The notes under the pieces: model-generated
The model's database searches: none
What the model was told of the DNA's origin: nothing
The model's input: only the letters and a program-made list of their open reading frames with translations
NCBI RefSeq assembly: GCF_900217235.1
Contig: NZ_LT907975.1
Span: 1,711,001-1,775,000, forward strand
Reading direction: 5' to 3'
Origin: Pseudodesulfovibrio profundus
GTDB lineage: Bacteria; Desulfobacterota; Desulfovibrionia; Desulfovibrionales; Desulfovibrionaceae
Length of the DNA stretch: 64,000 bases
Made by a program: the position numbers and the translations under genes
Part shown: positions 26,859 through 33,754 of the stretch, in pieces
Numbering within the stretch: position 1 is the stretch's first letter
Layout of the letters: every line of letters starts with the position of its first letter

Positions 26859-28202
26859 CTAGAGAATGGGCAGGTACTTGTCCAATTCGTACTCGGTGAC
26901 CTGGGTGCGGTATTCGTCCCACTCGGCGAGCTTGTTTTCCACGAGGGCGTTGTGCAGGTGTTCACCCAGCACTTCTTTCATGAACTTGGACTTGCGCAGG
27001 GACACGGCGGCTTCGTACAGCGAGCCGGGCAGCGCCTTGATCTTGTTGCGCTTGAGCTGACGCTCATTCATGGAGAAGATATCATCCTCGACCGGATCAG
27101 CCAGTTCGTATCCTTCTTCCATGCCACGGAGTCCTGCGGCCAACTGGACAGCGAAGCACAGATAGGGGTTGGCTGCCGGGTCCGGGCAACGCAGTTCCAT
27201 GCGGGTGGCGTTTTCCTTACCGGGTTTGTACATGGGCACACGGACAAGGGCGGAGCGGTTGCGACGCGCCCAGGCAATGTACACCGGCGCTTCGTAGCCC
27301 GGCACCAGACGCTTGTAGGAGTTGACCCACTGGTTGGTGATGGCCACGAATTCCGGGGCGTGTTTCAGAATACCCGCGATGTAGGACTTGCCTTCTTCGG
27401 ACAGGTGGTACTCATCGGAAGCATCATAAAAGACGTTCTTCCCGTTCTTGAAAAGCGACTGGTGGACATGCATGCCGGAGCCGTTTTCACCGAAAATCGG
27501 CTTGGGCATGAAGGTGGCGTAACAGCCGTGCTTGCGGGCGGTTTCCTTGACCACCACGCGATAGGTCATGGCGGTGTCGGCCATGCGCATGCCTTCCTGG
27601 AAGCGCAGGTCGATTTCGTGCTGGGACGGGGCGACCTCGTGGTGCGAGTACTCCACCTGAATACCCATGGCATCGAGCGCAAAGATGATATCGCGACGGA
27701 TATTGTTACCGAGATCAAGGGGCGGCGCATCAAAGTATCCGCCGGAGTCGAGCACTTCGGTGTCCTGATCATCGGCGAAGAGGAAAAATTCCAGCTCGGG
27801 GCCGACATAGAAGGTGTAGCCCTTTTCCGCAGCCTGACCCATGACCTTTTTCAGGACATAGCGGGAGTCGGCCTCGAAGGGGGTGCCGTCAGGGTTGACC
27901 ACATCGCAGAACATCCTTGCAACCGGCTTGTCGCTGGGACGCCAGGAGCAGATCTGGAAGGTGGTCGGGTCGGGCATGGCGACCATGTCGGATTCATCGA
28001 TGCGGCAGAAACCGAGGATGGAAGAGCCATCAAAGCCCATGCCTTCCTCAAAAGATGCTTCCAACTCGCTCGGGGTGATCTGGAAGCTCTTCAGCGTGCC
28101 CAGAATGTCAAGAAACCAATACTGAATGAAGCTGACATTGTAATCCTTGACGGCTTTCATCACGTCGTCAGCGTTCTTGCAGTTGAAAACAGGAATATCC
28201 AT
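26859..28202 (-). CDS. glnA: type I glutamine synthetase, alpha-like (not adenylylated)
   Basis: The 447-residue enzyme makes glutamine from glutamate, ammonia and ATP. Visible blocks: MGFDGSSILGF (N-terminal), YVGPELEFFLF (metal site), NGSGMHVHQSLF (ATP/metal), NSYKRLVPGYEAPVY, and NRSALVRVP. At the place of the adenylylation tyrosine loop the sequence is DDIFSMNERQLKRN, with no tyrosine, and the insertion of beta-type enzymes is absent, so it should be controlled by feedback and transcription instead. The ATG at 28202 has GGAGGA upstream. The 255-bp upstream region holds two small palindromes (28265-28278, CCATGC-CA-GCATGG; and TACGGC-GTA-GCCGTA near 28243). Confidence 0.95.
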   Translation of the reverse strand: MDIPVFNCKNADDVMKAVKDYNVSFIQYWFLDILGTLKSFQITPSELEASFEEGMGFDGSSILGFCRIDESDMVAMPDPTTFQICSWRPSDKPVARMFCDVVNPDGTPFEADSRYVLKKVMGQAAEKGYTFYVGPELEFFLFADDQDTEVLDSGGYFDAPPLDLGNNIRRDIIFALDAMGIQVEYSHHEVAPSQHEIDLRFQEGMRMADTAMTYRVVVKETARKHGCYATFMPKPIFGENGSGMHVHQSLFKNGKNVFYDASDEYHLSEEGKSYIAGILKHAPEFVAITNQWVNSYKRLVPGYEAPVYIAWARRNRSALVRVPMYKPGKENATRMELRCPDPAANPYLCFAVQLAAGLRGMEEGYELADPVEDDIFSMNERQLKRNKIKALPGSLYEAAVSLRKSKFMKEVLGEHLHNALVENKLAEWDEYRTQVTEYELDKYLPIL

Positions 28203-28457
28203 AGATCTCCTCCGAATGAAAAATGGTTCATGGCGTAAGGGGTACGGCGTAGCCGTAACAATCTCCATGCCAGCATGGGAAACATGAGCAATGTACACGA
28301 CTTGCCCGTCACCCCACAAGAGAAAGAACAAAAAAGAAGCCGTTTTTTAACAAATTTAGCAAAAATAAACGCCTATTTACCAGTATCATACACACTTTTG
28401 TCAACGGGTCATGCAACAAATAGGAATCAAAAGCAAAAACGATGACAAAAATGTACC

Positions 28458-29393
28458 TTAGCGCAGTATCCGGGCAAAAAACCGGTCACTGCGCACTTCA
28501 AAACGCTGCAAACCGTTGGACCTGGCCGCCTTTCGCGCCGAATCATATTCTTCGCGGGTAATCATTCGATCGGCCAGACCGGTGGCTTCGACCTCACCGC
28601 ACGGGCGGTATTGATCCATGATGTTGACGAAGGTCTCCCGCGAAAGGTCGGCTATGAACTCCATCCACTGGTCGCTCCCGGCAATACCATCCGGCATGAC
28701 CAGATGCCGCACCAGCAGGCCGCGCAACGCCCTGTCCTGATGATCCAGTTGCAGGTCGCCCACCTGTCGATGCATCTCCCGAACCGCCAGCCGCGCCCGC
28801 TCGGGGTAGTCGCCCGCACCAAGCAGGGTGGCTGCATGGGCAGGCTCCCATATCTTCACATCCGGCATGTAGATGTCGATGACCCCGTCGAGCAGGCGAA
28901 GGGTTTTCAGCGCATCATAGCCGCTGGTGTTGTACACGAGCGGGATGGACAGACCATGGGCAGCCGCAATGGGCAGCGCCTCCAGAATCTGCGGGACCAC
29001 ATGGCTGGGGGTGACGAAATTGATGTTGTGACAACCCTGCTTCTGCAACTCCAGCATCACCCCGGCCAGTTCTTCCGGGTCGGCCTCGAGACCAAAATCG
29101 GCATCACGGCTGATGTCGTAATTCTGGCAGAAGGTGCAGCCGAGATTGCATCCCGCAAAGAAGATGGTGCCGGAACCATGTTCGCCCACCAGAGGAGCTT
29201 CCTCCCCGAAGTGGGCGTTGTAACTGCTGACCACCGCCCGTCGCCCGCTGCCGCAGAAGCCGGTTTCGCCACTGAGGCGATCGACTCCGCAGTTGCGCGG
29301 GCATAGGCGGCATTTTTTCAATCGCCCGAGCGCCTCGGCAACACGTTGCTCAAGGCGTTCGGAGCGATACAGTTTCACATATCCGGCGATCAC
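28458..29393 (-). CDS. PflX-like radical SAM protein (COG1313)
   Basis: The 311-residue protein has an N-terminal cysteine set (Cys28, 31, 35 and 47; CRLCPRNCGVDRLSGETGFC) and then the radical SAM triad C82-x3-C86-x2-C89 in GCNLGCTFCQN. This is the plan of pyruvate-formate-lyase-activating-enzyme-like PflX proteins of unknown target. I chose the GTG at 29393 because GGAGG lies six bases upstream and homologues begin near this point; an ATG at 29417 is possible but has a poor site. It lies between glnA and the universal stress protein gene, all on the minus strand. Confidence 0.82.
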   Translation of the reverse strand: MIAGYVKLYRSERLEQRVAEALGRLKKCRLCPRNCGVDRLSGETGFCGSGRRAVVSSYNAHFGEEAPLVGEHGSGTIFFAGCNLGCTFCQNYDISRDADFGLEADPEELAGVMLELQKQGCHNINFVTPSHVVPQILEALPIAAAHGLSIPLVYNTSGYDALKTLRLLDGVIDIYMPDVKIWEPAHAATLLGAGDYPERARLAVREMHRQVGDLQLDHQDRALRGLLVRHLVMPDGIAGSDQWMEFIADLSRETFVNIMDQYRPCGEVEATGLADRMITREEYDSARKAARSNGLQRFEVRSDRFFARILR

Positions 29394-29466
29394 CAGCTTC
29401 CTCCGGCAGTCCACCATGGGGTCTTTTCATAGCGAGACAGCGACATGTCACACATTATGGCGAGCG

Positions 29467-29889
29467 TTACTTGACCACCAGCACCGGGACAGAAACCATA
29501 TGCAGGACCTTGTGGGTCGCCGAGCCGAGAATCAGTCCTTCGAGATCGGACTTGCCCTTGGAGCCCATGACGACCATATCGCACTTTTCCACACGGACCA
29601 CGTTATCCACCACTTCAGCCACATCGCCGCCGATGACCAGATCAGTATAATCCACATCGGCATCTTCGAGCTTTTCGCGGTAGTGATCCATGACCGCCTC
29701 GGCTCCCTTGGTAAGGATATCGAGCAGGTCATCCGCATTGGGTTGACCGAGTCCTGTGGGAACGGGTCTGCGCACATGCAGGAGCACGATGGTGGCGTTG
29801 TTATCCAGGGCCATACCGATGGCCATGTCTGCAGCGGCGTCCGAGGGACCGGAGCCGTCGACGGGCAGGAGAATTCTGTTCACATTCAT
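29467..29889 (-). CDS. UspA-family universal stress protein
   Basis: The 140-residue single-domain protein begins NRILLPVDGSGPSD and ends with the ATP-binding signature GSKGKSDLEGLILGSATHKV (G-x2-G-x9-G-S), followed by SVPVLVVK. Such proteins bind ATP and form dimers during stress or energy limitation; the client is usually unknown. AGGTCC-type purine run precedes the ATG. It lies 74 bp upstream of the radical SAM gene, on the same strand. Confidence 0.93.
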   Translation of the reverse strand: MNVNRILLPVDGSGPSDAAADMAIGMALDNNATIVLLHVRRPVPTGLGQPNADDLLDILTKGAEAVMDHYREKLEDADVDYTDLVIGGDVAEVVDNVVRVEKCDMVVMGSKGKSDLEGLILGSATHKVLHMVSVPVLVVK

Positions 29890-30014
29890 TCAGGACCTCC
29901 AGAAGTTGGGCCGATCCGTCCGCACCCGAACGGGCGCGAGCGGAGACCGGACAATTTGGTCCCATTATACCTCATCAACACGCTTAATGCCAGAGGTCCC
30001 GAGTAAATGTTCGA

Positions 30015-31136
30015 TCAGATGAGGCCCATGAAGGAGAGAAGCGCGTCGTTGTGCGCCTGTGCGTCGAAGCGGTCCTCGACAAGCGCCCTGCCGCTGGCTC
30101 CCATTGCCGCAACCTGCGACGGATCATTGATCAGGGTTTGCATGGCGTCGACCAGCCCCTGCTCGTCGCCAAACGGTACAAGCAAGCCATTTCTCCCGAA
30201 TTCGACCGCTTCACGACACCCGGGGGAGTCCGCAGCAACGACCGCGCGGCCCATGGCCATGGCCCGGAGCACGGGCTGGGGAGCGGATTCACGGTGGCTC
30301 GGCCAGACAAAGACCGAGGAACGGGCGATCTCGGCCCGCTCGTCCTCTGTCGCGCCGACGATGTCCAGACCGCCCTCACGCCAGGAATTGACCTCGCTCT
30401 CAGGGATGGCGTCATCCTTGTCGGTCAGCAGACCGAGCAGGCGAAAGGAAATATCCGGGTACTGCTTTTTCAGACGCAATGCAGCGGCTGCGTATTCGCG
30501 CACGCCCATGGAAGCGCGCAGTTCGGAACGGCACAGGAAGGAAGGCGCTTCCGGCAGTGGTGCCACATCATACTCTTCCAGATCCACGCCCGTTCCGTTG
30601 ATCACGGTGGTTTCGGCATGGTCGGGCAGCAGGTTCAATGTCCGGAACAGAGATTCATCCTCGTCCTTTTGAAAAATCACTCCGTCACAGGCTCGCAGGC
30701 CGGAGCGGTACATGCTTTTGGTCACGGCGAACCGAACGCTGCGCAGAAGCCCGCTGTCACGAAGGAAATCATAGCCCAGCCCAGTCACCATGCCGTAGAC
30801 GCGCTTCTTATGAGCGACCCACGCCATCCGTGCCGAAAGAGCCCCGAAGACCACTGGTTTGAAGGAGTAGGAAAAGACCAGATCAGGATTGATGCGGTGC
30901 ATGATCTGCTTGAAGTGCAGCAGCGAGCTGATGTCGGCAAAGGGATTGAACACACCCGGCGCAAGGGGAATGATGGAATATTCCACTCCCAGCGCTTCCA
31001 ATTGCGGCCCGACATCCGGGGTGTGCAGCGGAGCCAGTGCGTGTACCTCATGGCCCAACGCGACCAATCGCTTCAGGAGGGGACCGCGCAGTGAAAGCAG
31101 GGACGGGGCATACCCGCCGGCGACAACAATTCTCAT
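30015..31136 (-). CDS. GT4-family glycosyltransferase
   Basis: The 373-residue GT-B protein begins MRIVVAGGYAPSLLSLRGPL and has an N-terminal acceptor domain with ALGHEVHALAP and a C-terminal donor domain with VFVWPSHRESAPQPVLRAMA and GRAVVAADSPGCREAVEFGRNGLLV, equal to the EX7E region of GT4. It resembles enzymes transferring N-acetyl sugars to undecaprenyl intermediates (WbpX/PglA-like), but the substrate cannot be assigned. No membrane segments. It is a single gene, divergent from the DUF362 gene. Confidence 0.87.
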   Translation of the reverse strand: MRIVVAGGYAPSLLSLRGPLLKRLVALGHEVHALAPLHTPDVGPQLEALGVEYSIIPLAPGVFNPFADISSLLHFKQIMHRINPDLVFSYSFKPVVFGALSARMAWVAHKKRVYGMVTGLGYDFLRDSGLLRSVRFAVTKSMYRSGLRACDGVIFQKDEDESLFRTLNLLPDHAETTVINGTGVDLEEYDVAPLPEAPSFLCRSELRASMGVREYAAAALRLKKQYPDISFRLLGLLTDKDDAIPESEVNSWREGGLDIVGATEDERAEIARSSVFVWPSHRESAPQPVLRAMAMGRAVVAADSPGCREAVEFGRNGLLVPFGDEQGLVDAMQTLINDPSQVAAMGASGRALVEDRFDAQAHNDALLSFMGLI

Positions 31137-31279
31137 GGCATGTGCATCCTTGTGTATGACGTTCGGCTGATCCCTACCAAAAGCATGGACCTTTGAAAAC
31201 AGAAACCGAAGAAGGCCGCTCCTGCCATCACTTTACATGTGTCATGCTTCCCCGTAGTATGCATAATGGAGGGAAAAGC

Positions 31280-32296
31280 ATGACCAGAGCACATCAGACA
31301 TCCATGGGACGGCGTCGATGCCTGCGAACTTTACTGTTTCTTGGCGCAGGGATTTTGTCGGGAGCCGGATTCCCACGGAAGGCACGAGCAATGAACACAA
31401 CCACCACTGTCGTCGTTATTGCCACAGATGACAGAAAGAAGGGAGTCCGGGCTGCCATGGAGTATTTCGGGCTGCACGGCATTGATGGCAGCCGCGTCGC
31501 GCTCAAGGCGAATTACAACAGCGCCGATCCGTTCCCGGCCTCGACACACCCGGACACACTGGAAGCCATCATTCAGACTCTGCGGGATGCAGGCGCCCGA
31601 TCCATCACCCTGCCGGAACGAAGCGGCATGGGCGACACCGCTTCGGTCCTGCAAACCATGGGTGTTAACACCATCTGCGAAGAACACGGGGCGGAAGTGG
31701 TGATCATGGATGACCTGGATGCGGACGGCTATGTACCCCATTCACCCAAGCGGTCCCACTGGAAGCGCGGATTCCTGCTGGCCCGTCCCTTTGAGGAGGC
31801 AGACAAGGTCATCCAGACGTGTTGCCTCAAGACCCATCAGTACGGCGGCCATTTTACCATGTCCCTCAAGAATGTGGTGGGAGCCATTGCAAAGTATGAC
31901 CCCAACGACGGGTACAACTACATGCGCGAACTACACTCCTCCTCGCGACAGCGGTCGCTCATTGCCGAGATCGGGCTGGCGTTCCGTAATGACCTCATCA
32001 TCATGGACGGACTCAAGGCGTTTGTCTCCGGCGGTCCGCACACAGGCAAGGAAGTATATCCGGGCGTAATCATAGCAGGCACCGACCCGGTAGCCGTGGA
32101 CAGCGTGGGCGTTGCCATCCTGCGTACATTCGGCACCACCCGGGAGGTGATGCGAGGCTCGGTGGCAGATCAGGAGCAGATCAAGCGTGCTGCCGAGTTG
32201 GGCGTGGGGATCAGTGACCCGTCCCGTATCGACCTGGTCGGGATGGGAGATGGTGCGGATAAGATAGTTGCCGACATACGGGCGCATCTCGCCTAG
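31280..32296 (+). CDS. DUF362 protein with Tat-like signal
   Basis: The 338-residue protein starts at an ATG with GGAGGG six bases upstream. Residues 9-35 carry arginines followed by a hydrophobic run (SMGRRRCLRTLLFLGAGIL), a plausible twin-arginine signal, then AFPRKARA as a cleavage region. The DUF362 body has VALKANYNSADPFPASTHP, CCLKTHQYGGHFTMSLKN and ITDPVAVDSVG-type blocks. Unlike many relatives it has no ferredoxin domain. Family function is not established; cofactor or Fe-S association is typical. The LUD gene starts 66 bp downstream, same strand. Confidence 0.8.
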   Translation: MTRAHQTSMGRRRCLRTLLFLGAGILSGAGFPRKARAMNTTTTVVVIATDDRKKGVRAAMEYFGLHGIDGSRVALKANYNSADPFPASTHPDTLEAIIQTLRDAGARSITLPERSGMGDTASVLQTMGVNTICEEHGAEVVIMDDLDADGYVPHSPKRSHWKRGFLLARPFEEADKVIQTCCLKTHQYGGHFTMSLKNVVGAIAKYDPNDGYNYMRELHSSSRQRSLIAEIGLAFRNDLIIMDGLKAFVSGGPHTGKEVYPGVIIAGTDPVAVDSVGVAILRTFGTTREVMRGSVADQEQIKRAAELGVGISDPSRIDLVGMGDGADKIVADIRAHLA

Positions 32297-32361
32297 CCGG
32301 TTGCCGGGAATGGCAGACATGGGTAGGGTCGACCATCATTCACACCAACCCGGAAGCTGCC

Positions 32362-32991
32362 ATGTCCAAACGCATCGAACAGACACTCGCCGCCCTTGAA
32401 ACGAACCGATTCCTCCCCTATCTGGCGGATGACACGTCCCACGCTGCCGAAATAATCCTTTCCGAGATCATCCCGGAACTGGCGCCCGGAGTGGTCTCTT
32501 ACGGCGACTCGATGACCCTCATGGAAACCGGTGTGCTGGAAACTTTCAGACACGATCCCGCCATTCGGTTCATCGACACCTTTGAGCCGGGGGTGGATCG
32601 AGCCACCATTCTGCAACGACGGCGGGAGGCGCTGCTTGCCGACCTGTTCCTGACCGGAACCAACGCCCTGACCATGGACGGCAAGCTCGTGAATCTCGAC
32701 ATGGTCGGCAATCGCGTGGCCGGACTGGTCTTCGGTCCCACCGACGTCATCGTGACCGTGGGAACCAACAAGATCGTCAAGAACACGGATGAAGCGGTAA
32801 AGCGCATCCGTGAACAGGCAGCCCCGCTCAATGCCAAACGTCACAACACGGCGACTCCATGCGCCAAGACCGGCAAATGCCAGCAGTGCAAAAGCCCGGA
32901 GCGCATCTGCAATGTGTGGACGATCATGGAAAAGAGCTGGCCCGAAGGACGAATCCGGGTCGTGCTCATTGATCAGGAACTCGGCCTGTAG
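32362..32991 (+). CDS. LUD-domain (DUF162) protein
   Basis: The 209-residue protein is the short, stand-alone LUD form: AGVVSYGDSMTLMETGVLE, LTGTNALTMDGKLVNLDMVG and GRVAGLVFGPTDVIVTVGTNKIV are typical. A C-terminal cysteine group (CAKTGKCQQCKSPERIC) is of the type seen in these short members. Relatives (LutB/LutC) take part in lactate oxidation, but short forms have no assigned function. It ends at a perfect bidirectional terminator. Confidence 0.85.
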   Translation: MSKRIEQTLAALETNRFLPYLADDTSHAAEIILSEIIPELAPGVVSYGDSMTLMETGVLETFRHDPAIRFIDTFEPGVDRATILQRRREALLADLFLTGTNALTMDGKLVNLDMVGNRVAGLVFGPTDVIVTVGTNKIVKNTDEAVKRIREQAAPLNAKRHNTATPCAKTGKCQQCKSPERICNVWTIMEKSWPEGRIRVVLIDQELGL

Positions 32992-33030
32992 AATCGACTC
33001 CTCTGAAGACTTCATCGCCAGAAGCCACAA

Positions 33031-33064
33031 AAAAGGCCGTACAAGCATGCTTGTACGGCCTTTT
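33031..33064. terminator. bidirectional rho-independent terminator (perfect palindrome)
   Basis: The 34-bp sequence is a perfect palindrome (17-bp arms) with A and T tracts at the ends, between the LUD gene (+) and the AhpD-like gene (-). Confidence 0.93.
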
Positions 33065-33083
33065 CTATCGGTTTCAATTCGTT

Positions 33084-33410
33084 CTAATCGAAGAGTTTGT
33101 CCACTTCTTCGTAAATGTGGCGCATATACATCATGCGCGGGGAGCCACCCATGGCAACAGCCAAAAGACCGGCATCGATGATTTCATCCTTGGTTGCACC
33201 GTGGGTTGCCGCGTTCTGGACATGCAGGGAAATACACATGTCGCACTGCGAGAGAATGGAACAGGCGATGAGGATCAGCGACTGGTATTTGTCCTCGATG
33301 GAGCTGCCCTTTTTGATGGATGAGGTGAAGCTCTGATATGCTTTGAACACATCGCGACGGTTTTTGTTCATCTGACGGAAGAGTTCCGTTGCTTTCTCTG
33401 CGGGTTCCAT
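33084..33410 (-). CDS. carboxymuconolactone decarboxylase / AhpD-like protein
   Basis: The 108-residue protein carries the AhpD-type redox motif C-x2-C-x3-H (SQCDMCISLHVQNAATHGAT), with helical flanks (KYQSLILIACSIL; EIIDAGLLAVAMGGSP). Family members are thiol-active peroxidases or decarboxylases; the CxxC and His suggest the former. The ATG at 33410 has AGGAG at good spacing; the longer frame to 33500 is not needed. It is expressed from the structured region upstream. Confidence 0.9.
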   Translation of the reverse strand: MEPAEKATELFRQMNKNRRDVFKAYQSFTSSIKKGSSIEDKYQSLILIACSILSQCDMCISLHVQNAATHGATKDEIIDAGLLAVAMGGSPRMMYMRHIYEEVDKLFD

Positions 33411-33754
33411 ATTTGTCTCCTTGAAATATGTGTCGGCACCATGTGCCATGCGTTTCCTTTGAATCCACAGGAAACTACGCATCAATTGCGTTTTTTTCAA
33501 CTCTATTGGAACTGGTGGCTTGGGGAAGGAAGACTGGTCTTCGGCCCCGGAGCGAACCCCGAGGCCGAAGCCCTATGAGAGAGAGAGTCCCGATTTGGGT
33601 AAATCAGGCCTACATGCAAAAAAATAGCGTGTAAAGCGAAAAAACAATGTTATTTTTCTTTCTTTTGTGAACATTTTTTTGCACATCCGCAAAAAAATGA
33701 CACAAAAGACGGCTTATCACGCTGGTTTCCATCCTTTTCTTCAGGGCTAAGCTG
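33411..33754 (-). promoter_or_regulatory. 344-bp intergenic region with competing hairpins
   Basis: The gap lies between the ABC transporter stop and the AhpD-like start (both minus). It holds a very stable hairpin at 33539-33570: CTTCGGCC pairing with GGCCGAAG, and an inner 5-bp helix capped by TTCG on the minus strand. A second palindrome, GAAGAC-TG-GTCTTC at 33529-33542, shares bases 33539-33542 with it, so the two cannot form together. The rest is AT-rich with runs of A/T. No ORF is convincing. A leader or attenuator for the AhpD-like gene is possible. Confidence 0.5.

Noticed and set aside
28265-28278. Palindrome upstream of glnA as a regulator site
   Set aside because: Six-base arms with a 2-base spacer can arise by chance and match no nitrogen-regulator site I know; kept only as a remark in the glnA entry.
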